Assembly (NCBI GenBank): GCA_046536535.1
Contig: JAWDMO010000014.1
Location: 1-21,802 of the forward strand
DNA length: 21,802 bases
Reading direction: 5' to 3'
Source of the DNA: Conexivisphaera sp046536535
GTDB taxonomy: Archaea; Thermoproteota; Nitrososphaeria; Conexivisphaerales; Conexivisphaeraceae
Numbering within the stretch: position 1 is the first letter of the stretch; the number at the start of each line of letters is the position of its first letter. A model generated the notes under the pieces. The model did no database searches. It was not told where the DNA came from and saw only the letters and a list, made by a program, of their open reading frames with translations. Made by a program: the position numbers and the translations under genes. Shown here piece after piece: positions 8,158 through 15,735 of the stretch.

Positions 8158-9171
8158 TCAAGCGTCACCGGCGCGCCCCAGCAGCTCACCCAAGGCAGAG
8201 CCGTACTTCAGTCCGCTGCCGGTCAGCACCAGCACGACCCTCTCGCTCCTCGACACCGAGCCGGAGTCCAGGAGCGATCTGTAGGCGGCCAGCGCAGCCG
8301 CGGAGCTGGGCTCTACAAGGAAGCCGGCCCTCACCAGATCCCTGAGCGCCTTTATTATCTCAGCGTCGCCCACGGACGCGGAATCGCCTCCGGTCCTCCT
8401 TATGGCATCCACCATCTGTCCGAGCCTAGGTGGATTCCTCACCAGGAGGGCGTCCGCGAGCGATGACGGCGGTCCTTCATCCCTTCCGTGGAGGACCTCG
8501 TGAAGCGGAGCGCGTCCCCTGGCCTGGGCCGCTATCAGGCGAACACTCATATCGGATCTCTCGGCGCCGCGGTACGCCCCCAGGAGTAGTGTGCCCGAGG
8601 CCACGGGCATCACCACCGCGTCCGGATTCGACGGGCAGGAGCGCAGCTCCCGGGCGAATTCCTCCATTCCATATACGAAGAACGGGCTGTACATGTGGCC
8701 GACGTAGGCACATTCATCCATGCCCTGTGCGATCCTCGCGGCGTCCTCCCGGGTTTCGGCCTCCAGGAGCCTCGCGCCGAGTGCCCGTATTACGTCCTTC
8801 TTCGGCCCTCCGGCCGCCCCGGGCACGACTATTGTGGCCTCCATACCCGCCGCCGAGGAGTACGCCGCGACCGAGATCCCCGCGTTGCCGCTGGAGTCCT
8901 CGGACACACATGAATAACCCATGTGCCTGGCCATCCCGACCGCGACGCTCGATCCCCGATCCTTGAAGGAGCCGGTGGGGTTCAGGTACTCCAGCTTCAC
9001 CATCGCGCCGAGCCTCTCCGACCATATGCACGGTGTGCCGCCCTCGCCGAGGCCTATGCGATGGAGGGGGCCCTCCCCGATCAGGTCAAGCGGGGAACCA
9101 CACCTGGGACACCTCCAGAGCCATGAGTCGACGGAGAACCTGGATCCGCATGCGGGGCAGACGTACTCCAA
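8158..9171 (-). CDS. Threonine synthase-like PLP enzyme (second paralogue)
   Basis: About 337 residues of a fold-type II PLP enzyme. With a TTG start at 9171 the protein begins MEYVCPACG and keeps the N-terminal zinc-ribbon cysteines (C5, C8, C21, C24). GEGGTP follows at 42-47, then the PLP lysine K70 in GSFKDRGSS. The loop is SSGNAGISVAAY (serine where paralogue 1 has threonine), then PVASGTLLLGAYRG and a C-terminal LTGSGLK. The expected activity is threonine synthase or a related beta/gamma-replacement; GSGLK rather than SGGN makes it the more canonical C-terminus of the two. The open frame extends to 9396, and an ATG at 9213 is possible. TTG is preferred because a CTTATCC TATA-like element sits ~30 bases upstream, the same geometry as paralogue 1. 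The gene is divergent from the aminotransferase. Start confidence is only moderate. Confidence 0.85.
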   Translation of the reverse strand: MEYVCPACGSRFSVDSWLWRCPRCGSPLDLIGEGPLHRIGLGEGGTPCIWSERLGAMVKLEYLNPTGSFKDRGSSVAVGMARHMGYSCVSEDSSGNAGISVAAYSSAAGMEATIVVPGAAGGPKKDVIRALGARLLEAETREDAARIAQGMDECAYVGHMYSPFFVYGMEEFARELRSCPSNPDAVVMPVASGTLLLGAYRGAERSDMSVRLIAAQARGRAPLHEVLHGRDEGPPSSLADALLVRNPPRLGQMVDAIRRTGGDSASVGDAEIIKALRDLVRAGFLVEPSSAAALAAYRSLLDSGSVSRSERVVLVLTGSGLKYGSALGELLGRAGDA

Positions 9172-9196
9172 GGCCGCGGTGAAATAGATGCCGCGA

Positions 9197-9208
9197 TGGA
9201 TAAGGATT
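9197..9208 (-). promoter_or_regulatory. TATA-like CTTATCC element for the threonine synthase-like gene
   Basis: ATCCTTATCCAT on the minus strand is about 30 bases upstream of the TTG at 9171. The same GGATAAGG/CCTTATCC octamer recurs at 9234-9241 and, inverted, at 9346-9353. Confidence 0.4.
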
Positions 9209-9280
9209 CGCATCCCGATCGATAGCGTTGATCGGATAAGGAGACCGCAAAGGCCGCGATCGCGCGGGCCGTCCTCCCCT

Positions 9281-9341
9281 CGGCGGCTCACGCGTCGAGT
9301 TGACGCGCGCATGAGCTCGAAGGCGCCGACGTGAGCCGCCG
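9281..9341. repeat. 12-bp perfect inverted repeat with inner stem-loop
   Basis: CGGCGGCTCACG (9281-9292) and its exact complement CGTGAGCCGCCG (9330-9341) enclose 37 bases, within which GCGTC/GACGC forms a second 5-bp stem around GAGTT. It could be a regulator-binding site for the divergent pair or a structured transcript. Confidence 0.6.
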
Positions 9342-9499
9342 ATCGCCTTATCCGGCCAGCATCCAGGTCGACGGTGGGCCGCCCCGCGGCATGCATATAT
9401 TATTTAGCGACGTAAATCGTTATTTTTTGAATAATATTTAAATTAAATCGCGGGAAATTCATTAAAATATCATGATAGCTCCGGGCATTGACGGAAACA

Positions 9500-9510
9500 T
9501 TTTACTATAA
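9500..9510 (+). promoter_or_regulatory. TATA-like box for the aminotransferase
   Basis: TTTTACTATAA is centred 25 bases before the ATG at 9530, which favours that start over the TTG at 9488. Confidence 0.5.
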
Positions 9511-9529
9511 CCTCGACCCCACGATATTC

Positions 9530-10870
9530 ATGGGCACGATAAGGATCTCGGTGGAGCCGCCGGGTCCCAGGGCCAAGGAGATAGCGAGGAGGACGGACAG
9601 GCTCACGTCCCCCTCGTTCCTCAGGCAGTATCCATTCGCGATAAAGTCGGGCAAGGGCGCGGTGTTGGAGGACGTCGACGGAAATCGCTACATAGATATG
9701 AACGCGGGAATAGCGGTGCTGGGGCTGGGGACGGCGCCGGACCCGGTCGTGAGGGCGATCTCACGCGCGGCCTCCAGGTTCATCCATTATTCGTACACGG
9801 ACTTCTACTACGAGGGAATACCGAGGCTCGCGGCGGAGCTCGTCAGGATCACGCCAGGGAGGTTCCGGAAGAGGGTGTATTTCGGCAACAGCGGCGCCGA
9901 GGCGACCGAGGCCGCGATGAAGCTCACCAGGTATCACTCGAGGAGGCCCAGATACATTGCGTTCACCGGCGCATTTCACGGCAGGACGATGGGGGCGCTG
10001 AGCCTCACCGCGAGCAGGAACGTGCAGGTCAGGGGTTTCTCCCCGCTGATTCCCGGCGTATCACACGTCCCCTATCCCTACTGCTACAGGTGTCCCTTCG
10101 GGAAGACGTTTCCCGACTGCGGCTTCTTCTGCGTGGACTTCATAGAGGATCAGCTCTTCAAACGCGACGTCCCGCCCGACGAGGTCGCCGCTTTCTTCGT
10201 AGAGCCGATACAGGGGGAGGGAGGCTACGTAGTTCCCCCCGACGGATACTTCGGGAGGCTGCGGCGCCTCATAGAACCGTACGGGATCTCCCTCGTGGAC
10301 GACGAGATACAGGCCGGGATGGGCCGTACGGGGAGATGGTTCGCGATCGAACACTTCGGAGTTGAGCCGGACGTGATCTTGATGGCGAAGGCGATTGCGT
10401 CGGGCCTCCCCCTCTCCGCGATGGTCTCCAGGGACGAGCTCATGGACTGGCCTCCCGGATCCCACGCCACCACGTTCGGCGGGAACCCGGTGGCCGTGGA
10501 GGCCGCGCTCGCGACGATCCGCACGATGAAGAGGCTCGGGGTGTTGGAGAACGCCGAGAGGGTGGGAGCCCATATCATGAGAAGGCTCGTCGAGATGAAG
10601 GACAGGTACGAGATCGTCGGGGATGTGAGGGGAAGGGGTCTGATGATAGGCGTCGAGCTGGTGAAGGATAAGTCGTCGAAGGAGCCGAACCCCGAGGCGG
10701 CCATGATGGTGGTCGAGCGCTCCTGGAAGCGCGGAGTTCTCCTGATAACGGCCGGGGTTAGCACGCTCAGGATAGCGCCCCCGCTCGTGATCACCGAGGA
10801 GCTGGCTGACGAGGCGCTGGACGTGATCGAGGGCGCGGTGAGGGAGGTGTCCGCAGTCGCCGGACGCTAG
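9530..10870 (+). CDS. Class III PLP aminotransferase (acetylornithine/GABA/ornithine type)
   Basis: 446 residues from ATG 9530, beginning GTIRISVEPPGPRAKEI, which matches the N-terminus of archaeal class III enzymes such as the Pyrococcus broad-specificity amino acid racemase/aminotransferase group. Landmarks: NSGAEATEAAMKLTR (120-134), AFHGRTMGALSLT (148-160), VEPIQGEGGYVVPP (224-237), the pyridine-binding aspartate D258 in DDEIQAGMGRTG, the Schiff-base lysine K287 in LMAKAIASGLPLSAM, and TTFGGNP (314-320). A CYRCPFGKTFPDCGFFC cluster has four cysteines (185, 188, 197, 201). I believe related archaeal proteins share it, but its role is not clear. Substrate could be acetylornithine, 4-aminobutyrate, ornithine or a racemase substrate; no arginine or lysine genes are adjacent to decide. 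It is divergent from the threonine synthase-like gene and monocistronic. Confidence 0.88.
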   Translation: MGTIRISVEPPGPRAKEIARRTDRLTSPSFLRQYPFAIKSGKGAVLEDVDGNRYIDMNAGIAVLGLGTAPDPVVRAISRAASRFIHYSYTDFYYEGIPRLAAELVRITPGRFRKRVYFGNSGAEATEAAMKLTRYHSRRPRYIAFTGAFHGRTMGALSLTASRNVQVRGFSPLIPGVSHVPYPYCYRCPFGKTFPDCGFFCVDFIEDQLFKRDVPPDEVAAFFVEPIQGEGGYVVPPDGYFGRLRRLIEPYGISLVDDEIQAGMGRTGRWFAIEHFGVEPDVILMAKAIASGLPLSAMVSRDELMDWPPGSHATTFGGNPVAVEAALATIRTMKRLGVLENAERVGAHIMRRLVEMKDRYEIVGDVRGRGLMIGVELVKDKSSKEPNPEAAMMVVERSWKRGVLLITAGVSTLRIAPPLVITEELADEALDVIEGAVREVSAVAGR

Positions 10871-11013
10871 GCGTGCGATCGTGGATAATTCGTGAACTGC
10901 AAACCCACGGGCGTGGTATCCCAGCCTCGCGACCGTGATTTCCCCGCTTCCTCCGGAAAGCTCGGTCTCATCCACCCGCAGCGGATGTTCCATTAACGAA
11001 AATACCCCCGGCG

Positions 11014-11022
11014 ACTTTAAAG
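11014..11022 (+). promoter_or_regulatory. TATA-like box for the aldo/keto reductase
   Basis: ACTTTAAAG is centred 28 bases upstream of the ATG at 11046, giving a leaderless or nearly leaderless message. Confidence 0.5.
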
Positions 11023-11045
11023 CTGCGCTTGCGGACTGGTAGCGC

Positions 11046-11987
11046 ATGATAGCGGAGTCCGTGGAGCTGGGGAGGAGCGGCATCATGATCTCGAGGATCG
11101 GCCTGGGAACCTGGCAGGCCGGCGGCAGACAGTGGGGCGACGACGTGGAGGACTCCAGTATCGTAGATGCGATCAGCAGAGCGCGCGAGCTGGGCATCAA
11201 CCTGATAGATACCGCCGAGATCTACGGGAACGGCCATTCTGAGGAGGTCGTGGGCAGGGCTATCTCGGAGCTGGGGAGAGATGAGTTCGTGGTCGCCACA
11301 AAGGTCCATGGAGCACATCTGAGGCGCGATGAGCTCCTGAGGGCGGCCGAGCTGAGCATGAGGAGGCTGGGCGTGAAGTATATAGATCTGTATCAGGTGC
11401 ACTGGCCCGATCCCTGGGAGCAGATACCGCTCAGGGAGACAATGAGGGCCATGGAGGAGCTCTACGTGCAAGGGAAGATAGGCGCCATCGGCGTGAGCAA
11501 CTTCGCGGTCAGGGACCTGGAGGAGGCCAGGAGCCATCTGTCGAAGGTCGACATATCGTCGAACCAGGTCCGGTACAACATGCTGCAGAGGGAGGTGGAG
11601 GAGGAGGTCATCCCGTACTGCAGGAGGAATGGGATAACCGTGATAGCGTGGAGCCCCCTGGCCCAGGGCGCCCTCACGGGGAAGTATGACGCGGGAAAAC
11701 TGCCCGGGGATCATATAAGGTCGGGCAACGAAATATTCAGGCCCGGGAACATGGATCGGATAGCGCCGCTCCTGAGGATCCTCGGGGAGATAGCCGGGAG
11801 CAGGGGGAAGGTTATTTCGCAGGTGGCCCTCAACTGGCTGCTGACGATGGATGTTGTGCCGATACCGGGCGCGAAGAATCCGGCGCAGGTCGAGGCGAAC
11901 GCGGGGGCGATGGGATGGAGGCTCTCCGGCGAGGAACTTCGCAGGATAGGGTCGATCCTCGATACGATCGATATAGATTATCTGTGA
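11046..11987 (+). CDS. Aldo/keto reductase
   Basis: A 313-residue soluble TIM-barrel oxidoreductase with the complete AKR catalytic tetrad: D55 and Y60 in NLIDTAEIYGNGHSE, K86 in ATKVHG and H119 in DLYQVHWPDP. The family signature GVSNFAV follows, and WSPLAQGALTGKY and IPGAKNPAQVEANAGAM supply the NADP(H)-binding end. It is expected to reduce aldehydes or ketones with NADPH in the cytoplasm; substrate cannot be inferred. The length equals the family norm. It has its own promoter, and neither neighbour (aminotransferase upstream, AIM24 downstream) suggests a shared pathway. Confidence 0.93.
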   Translation: MIAESVELGRSGIMISRIGLGTWQAGGRQWGDDVEDSSIVDAISRARELGINLIDTAEIYGNGHSEEVVGRAISELGRDEFVVATKVHGAHLRRDELLRAAELSMRRLGVKYIDLYQVHWPDPWEQIPLRETMRAMEELYVQGKIGAIGVSNFAVRDLEEARSHLSKVDISSNQVRYNMLQREVEEEVIPYCRRNGITVIAWSPLAQGALTGKYDAGKLPGDHIRSGNEIFRPGNMDRIAPLLRILGEIAGSRGKVISQVALNWLLTMDVVPIPGAKNPAQVEANAGAMGWRLSGEELRRIGSILDTIDIDYL

Positions 11988-12082
11988 ACGCGGACGGGCG
12001 GATCTTGACATCACCGGTGGATCCCGGCGCCGCCGAATCCAGTTCCAAACGGGCGTCGCCGCGGGATGGCGTCGGGATTTCC

Positions 12083-12091
12083 TTATATATA
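12083..12091 (+). promoter_or_regulatory. Strong TATA box for the AIM24 gene
   Basis: TTATATATA, the best archaeal TATA box in the window, is centred 25 bases before the ATG at 12112. Confidence 0.65.
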
Positions 12092-12111
12092 CAATATGCG
12101 TGGGATAGGAT

Positions 12112-12807
12112 ATGGCGGATTTCTCGATAGAGGGCTACGACATGCAACACCTGAGGGTCAGGCTCGATCAGGGCGAGTCCATATACGCTGATGCCGGACA
12201 CCTCGTATCAAAGGGATACCAGGTCTCGATAAACGCAACTGTGAGGGGAGGGTTCCTCGCCGGGCTCAAGAGGGCAGTGACCGGCTCATCGTTCTTCGTG
12301 ACCGAGCTCTCGGGACCCGGGGAGTCGGTGCTCGCGGCGGCGTTTCCCGGCAAGGTCTTCCCTGTCGCGCTCGACGGTTCCAGGGGGTTGATGGCGGAAT
12401 CGCACTCATTTCTGGCCGCGGAGCCGGGGGTCCAGTACGACGCGCAGATGGCCAGGCTTGGCGCGGGAATACTCGCGGGAGAGGGGCTATTCCTGGCTAA
12501 GTTCGCCGGGCGCGGAAATGTATACCTGCACGCATACGGAGGGCTTATCGAGAAGGATCTCGGGCCCGGCGAGATGCTCCAGGTCGAGGCGGGGCACCTG
12601 CTCGCGTTCGAGGATGGCATGAAATACGGTATCTCGCGCGTCGGTGGGATAAGGAGCATGCTGTTCTCGGGGGAAGGATGGTTCTTCGTCCAGATCGAGG
12701 GACCGGGAAAGGTCTACATGCATACTGTGACGGCACAGCAGCTCGCCGGTATACTGATACCGTATCTGCCTCGGCAGGGCGGCCCTGGCCTGGGGATAAA
12801 TATCTGA
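12112..12807 (+). CDS. AIM24/TIGR00266-family protein
   Basis: 231 residues rich in glycine and short beta strands. The pattern GESIYADAGHLVSK..VSINATVRGGFLAGLKRAVTGSSFF is the conserved N-terminal half of the AIM24 family (formerly DUF124). EKDLGPGEMLQVEAGHLLAFE and FSGEGWFFVQIEGPGKVYMHTVT are the conserved C-terminal half. These fold as a double-stranded beta-helix-like trimer related to TRAP. Molecular function in prokaryotes is unknown, and no enzymatic residues are implied. The protein is soluble, of normal length, has a strong TATA box and appears monocistronic. Confidence 0.9.
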   Translation: MADFSIEGYDMQHLRVRLDQGESIYADAGHLVSKGYQVSINATVRGGFLAGLKRAVTGSSFFVTELSGPGESVLAAAFPGKVFPVALDGSRGLMAESHSFLAAEPGVQYDAQMARLGAGILAGEGLFLAKFAGRGNVYLHAYGGLIEKDLGPGEMLQVEAGHLLAFEDGMKYGISRVGGIRSMLFSGEGWFFVQIEGPGKVYMHTVTAQQLAGILIPYLPRQGGPGLGINI

Positions 12808-13025
12808 TGGAACTATGCCCATGGATGTATCCGCCGATCCACGCGCGGATGACCCGACGCCCGTCTGAAATGCCGCCAATATTCCGGTGCTCCTGGATCC
12901 GATTTTTACATAATAATGACATCTAATTTCATGTGATAAAATAAAGTGATCCGTGGGAACTGAGAGAACCCGCACCGCTCAGGGGCGGGAGGAGGTCTGG
13001 GCGGGCCGGCGCGCGGGCGGCAACT

Positions 13026-13394
13026 TCATGTGATTTCATTCAGGACCCTGTTGAAGTTCTCGTCCATCTTGGCCACCACGCTGTGGGTCACCCCGTGCTC
13101 CGCCGCTATTTCCCCGGGCGTTCTGAAAGCGACGCGCGTCCCGTCTCCGGACTCCCAGATGGCCACCCGGAGCGGAAGGTCGTATGATATATCAATTTTC
13201 TCCTGCATCAGGAGACCCCCGGCCCTCGGATTGCCGAATATGAATACCTTCGCCCTGCACAGCTGCAGGCCGACCTGGGCCGCGTTCTTCCCGTGGTCCA
13301 CCTCGGCGAACATCGTCATTCCGGCGGATTTCACGGCCTCCCTCAACCTCCCCTCGCACTCGTCGAACGAATATCTGCTGTTCACCACGTGCAC
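13026..13394 (-). CDS. DUF302-family protein
   Basis: 122 residues matching the small DUF302 fold: Y-S-F-x-E-C..LREAVKSAGMTMFAEVDHGKNAAQVGLQL then AKVFIFGNPRAGGLLMQEKIDISYDLPLRVAIWE. The DHGKNA and FGNPRAG segments are the usual signature. Function of the family is not established; it occurs as a small soluble protein and is often found near redox or metal genes. The GTG at 13394 has a TATA-like CATATTTTA 28 bases upstream. It lies just downstream of the split gene on the same strand. Confidence 0.88.
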   Translation of the reverse strand: MHVVNSRYSFDECEGRLREAVKSAGMTMFAEVDHGKNAAQVGLQLCRAKVFIFGNPRAGGLLMQEKIDISYDLPLRVAIWESGDGTRVAFRTPGEIAAEHGVTHSVVAKMDENFNRVLNEIT

Positions 13395-13417
13395 GAATTG
13401 ATCGCGTGACCGGTACC

Positions 13418-13426
13418 TAAAATATG
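13418..13426 (-). promoter_or_regulatory. TATA-like box for the DUF302 gene
   Basis: CATATTTTA on the minus strand is centred 28 bases before the GTG at 13394, just past the end of the split gene. Confidence 0.5.
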
Positions 13427-13439
13427 TTTCAGTTAAGCG

Positions 13440-14296
13440 CTACGGCCCGGCGCACGGGCATACGCCCCTCACATACTCGACGTCCTCGGGATGGGCGGAT
13501 GGACATGAGGAACTGAGCGCTATCACGACCGTCGCCAGCTCCGGGAGCGTTATTGGACCATCGTACCTCCTCACGTACGCCGAGGAGCCGCCCGAGATGC
13601 ACTCAACCGTCACATGCGGATGAACTGGCGCGCGCTCATCCCCTCCGATCTCGACGAGCGCCCTCAGGGATCCGCGCATCGCGCGGGCGAGCCTGAACCA
13701 TTCCGCGCCGGCGTAGCCGCAGAGGGAGCATCTCTGACATACTCTCCTCGCTAAAGCTCGGAGGTTCTGGGGTCTCTGTCGCCCTCAGAGTTGCCCCTCT
13801 GGGGGTATCAGTGCTCCCCTTGCACGCATCCCTGTCTGCGTGCAATCTGGACATGCCTTTATCCACAGCACTTGGGGCGGGCTGTGGAGGCATTCCAAAC
13901 CGGTCATGGACCGGTTTTGTCGTGGGAGTATCCTGCATGCCTTCTCCGAAGGGCTTATTCGCAGGACTTTCCACGGAGGGATTATAGCATCCCTGTGCAT
14001 ATATGCTTTTCACAATTCATCTCCTCCCTGAAGGTCGGAGCTTTCTTGCTTTTTTTTATGTAACTATCGTGGAATACTACGTACAGCCCGTCCTCGGCGG
14101 GCCTCCACTTACCGCGCGATACCAAGCGCCATGCATCCCTTTCCGGCACATATTCATAGAATCCGGGATCGGATCCACGGATGGGCGCGGCAACCTCCAA
14201 CTTAGCGCCCTCGCGTCCATCGCTCGCGGTTCCCGTCCTCAGAGCCCTCGCGATCCGCTCCAGGATCCTCCTCTCCTCGTCGTCGACCACGGACAT
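13440..14296 (-). pseudogene. Unrecognised small Cys-containing protein gene, split by a 326-bp element
   Basis: The two halves are 14296-14060 (79 codons, starting MSVVDDEERRILERIARALR and ending ..YVVFHDSY) and 13733-13440 (97 codons plus stop, starting RCSLCGYAGAEWFRLARAM and ending ..CPCAGP). Deleting 13734-14059 joins DSY to RCSLCG in the same frame, giving 176 residues with a CxxC motif and a C-terminal CPC. I do not recognise the family; the N-terminal half is charged and the C-terminal half has conserved-looking cysteines. Today the reading frame runs into the element and stops at 13982, giving a 104-residue hybrid. The C-terminal half has only an internal ATG (13679). A TATA box (CTTATATTT complement, 14315-14323) lies 23 bases before the ATG, so the 5' part may still be transcribed. 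Confidence 0.8.
13734..14059 (-). mobile_element. Non-autonomous IS200/IS605-type element, copy A
   Basis: 326 bp, about 96% identical to copy B at 20556-20880 in the opposite orientation. Read on the minus strand it follows TTAC (14063-14060) directly, starts with an A-rich run and GCAAGAAAGCTCC, and ends GAGAGTATGTCAG. There is no target duplication and no terminal inverted repeat. CTCC..GGAG hairpins lie near both ends, with several perfect internal hairpins, including a 9-bp arm pair AAACCGGTC/GACCGGTTT (13897-13917). The unduplicated insertion 3' of a fixed tetranucleotide and subterminal hairpins are hallmarks of IS200/IS605 relatives mobilised in trans by a Y1 transposase (TnpA). The element encodes no intact transposase. 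Confidence 0.75.
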
Positions 14297-14314
14297 GTAT
14301 TGCAGGATTAAACC

Positions 14315-14323
14315 CTTATATTT
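14315..14323 (-). promoter_or_regulatory. TATA box of the split gene
   Basis: AAATATAAG on the minus strand is centred 23 bases upstream of the ATG at 14296. Confidence 0.55.
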
Positions 14324-14334
14324 GAATTTTACTA

Positions 14335-15303
14335 TTAAGTTCTCCCCGGGGACCCGACCTCGTACAGCATGGGGTCACCCCTGAGCCCCCTCAGCAGGTT
14401 CTCCACGGCCACCTCGGCCATCCTGCGCCTGGTCTCGACCGTGGCGCTTCCCAAGTGCGGCGTGAGCACGACGTTGTTCATGCGCGCCAGGGGGTGGTCG
14501 GCGCCGATCGGCTCATCCTCGAAGACGTCGAGGGCGGCGCCGGCTATGATCCCCTCCTCCAGGGCCCTGATGAGGTCGCGCTCGACTATTACCTTCCCCC
14601 GTGACGTGTTCACAAGATATGCGTTCCTCTTCATCCTCCTGAGGAATCCGTAGTCGACCATGTGATATGTGCCCGGGTTCAGGTCGACCGCGAGCACGAC
14701 GAAATCGGACATTGGCAGGAGCACGTCCACCGGCGCGTACTCCGCGGCCACATCCGGCTTCGGCGTCCTGCTGCTGTACAGGATCTTCATGTCGAAACCC
14801 GCAGCCCTTCTGGCGATCGCCCTCCCTATCCTCCCCATGCCGATTATGCCGATCGTTCCCCCGTGGACCTCCGATCCCAGCATGAACGTCGCGTTCCAAG
14901 GGCCGCTCCATCCCCCGGAGCGTATCAGCCTGTCGCCCTCGACCACCCTCCTGGAGACGGCCAGTATCAACGCGAACGTCAGGTCGGCGGTCGCGTCAGT
15001 GAGCACATCGGGTGTGTATCCCACCCTTATCCCCCTGGCCCGCGCTGCCCCTATATCTATGTGATCGTATCCCACGCTGTACGTGCTTATTACGCTGAGC
15101 CTGCGCGCGGCCTTCAAGACCTCCTCGTCCACCCTGTCCGCCAGGGTGCAGAGGAGGCCGTCGGCCTCCCCCACCTCGTTCAGCAGCCAGTCCCTGGGCG
15201 CCGGCTCCTCCGATCCCCACTCAACGAAGTCGGTCAGGTCGGGGAGCGCGCCGAGCCATGCGCGGGGCAGGTGAAACGTCGCGACGACCTTTGGAGATTC
15301 CAT
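14335..15303 (-). CDS. D-isomer-specific 2-hydroxyacid dehydrogenase (glyoxylate/hydroxypyruvate reductase-like)
   Basis: 322 residues from the ATG at 15303. The Rossmann motif is GMGRIGRAIARR (155-166) in GGTIGIIGMGRIGRAIARRA. The catalytic arginine is R235 in NTSRGKVIVE, the catalytic glutamate is E264 in LDVFEDEP, and the catalytic histidine is H283 in LTPHLGSAT. STYSVGYDHID and ATADLTFALIL fit the glyoxylate reductase/D-glycerate dehydrogenase branch rather than phosphoglycerate dehydrogenase, as there is no ACT or regulatory C-terminal domain. The enzyme reduces 2-oxoacids with NAD(P)H. The open frame extends to 15408 but a TATA-like element lies 27 bases before the chosen ATG. The substrate is a family-level inference. 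Confidence 0.9.
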   Translation of the reverse strand: MESPKVVATFHLPRAWLGALPDLTDFVEWGSEEPAPRDWLLNEVGEADGLLCTLADRVDEEVLKAARRLSVISTYSVGYDHIDIGAARARGIRVGYTPDVLTDATADLTFALILAVSRRVVEGDRLIRSGGWSGPWNATFMLGSEVHGGTIGIIGMGRIGRAIARRAAGFDMKILYSSRTPKPDVAAEYAPVDVLLPMSDFVVLAVDLNPGTYHMVDYGFLRRMKRNAYLVNTSRGKVIVERDLIRALEEGIIAGAALDVFEDEPIGADHPLARMNNVVLTPHLGSATVETRRRMAEVAVENLLRGLRGDPMLYEVGSPGRT

Positions 15304-15324
15304 ATATGCCGATTGGACAAGCTC

Positions 15325-15334
15325 ACATATTATT
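15325..15334 (-). promoter_or_regulatory. TATA-like box for the hydroxyacid dehydrogenase
   Basis: GAATAATATG on the minus strand is centred 27 bases before the ATG at 15303, supporting the shorter start. Confidence 0.55.
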
Positions 15335-15523
15335 CTTACCAAATGAATGTGCTTGGGAAAGCCGAAAAATCTGCACAAGTTGTATATATAATGTGTAATA
15401 TTAATCATTGTTTTGCGCTAATGCCTAAATATATGCCTGCAGGTACTTGCAACAATTGACATGTTTAAGGGTCATCTCGTATCGGTGATGATGAACCCCT
15501 TTCCGGAGAAGTCGCGCCGTTCC

Positions 15524-15735
15524 GTGAACTACCCCCGCCCTCGCGGACAGGGCTTCCCGCTTCATAGCCCCACTTGCCCGCTGACAGCGGGTAGAGGGCG
15601 GAGCTCCACGGGCTCCAGGGATTGTTCCCACCCCGATCCCCTCAGGATATCGAGGGATGCGTTGTGGTCGCGATCCGCGGCCCGGCCGCACCCGGGACGG
15701 ACGAAGACGCGGTCGGAGAGCGCCAGATCCTCCCT
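15524..15735 (-). pseudogene. tnpB relic (C-terminal end of an IS200/IS605-type TnpB) with right end
   Basis: The minus-strand translation reads EDLALSDRVFVRPGCG then RAADRDHNASLDILR, then GWEQSLEPVELRPLPA. This is the last zinc-knuckle and RuvC-III region of TnpB, normally with CPGCG, D-R-D-x-N-A-S and a VEPVE..PLP tail. The aspartate of DRDHNAS survives, but the first cysteine of the knuckle is arginine, and a frameshift near 15562-15575 moves the terminal SGAMKREALSARAGVVH into another frame. The nucleotide end GGGGGTAGTTCAC (to 15524) resembles the right end I recall for archaeal IS200/IS605 elements. Everything upstream of about 15735 (most of the nuclease and any tnpA) is missing. It is a dead fragment, not the source of copies A and B, whose ends are different. 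Confidence 0.75.

Larger units (their letters stand above)
9172..9529. other. Divergent intergenic region with long dyad and repeated octamers
   Basis: 358 bases between the threonine synthase-like gene and the aminotransferase. It holds both promoters, a 12-bp perfect inverted repeat (9281-9292 and 9330-9341), three GGATAAGG/CCTTATCC octamers, and a very AT-rich stretch at ~9397-9475. No gene is seen. Confidence 0.6.

Noticed and set aside
12820..13020. A GC-rich stretch before the DUF302 gene examined as a possible tRNA or small RNA
   Set aside because: No acceptor/T-stem pairing or conserved tRNA bases were found.
13636..14013. The open frame through element copy A (and the matching frame in copy B, 20640-21209) as a protein gene
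   Set aside because: The two copies differ by mostly non-synonymous changes and by an indel, and the frame is broken at the left end. It may keep a faint trace of a TnpB tail, but this is not demonstrable.
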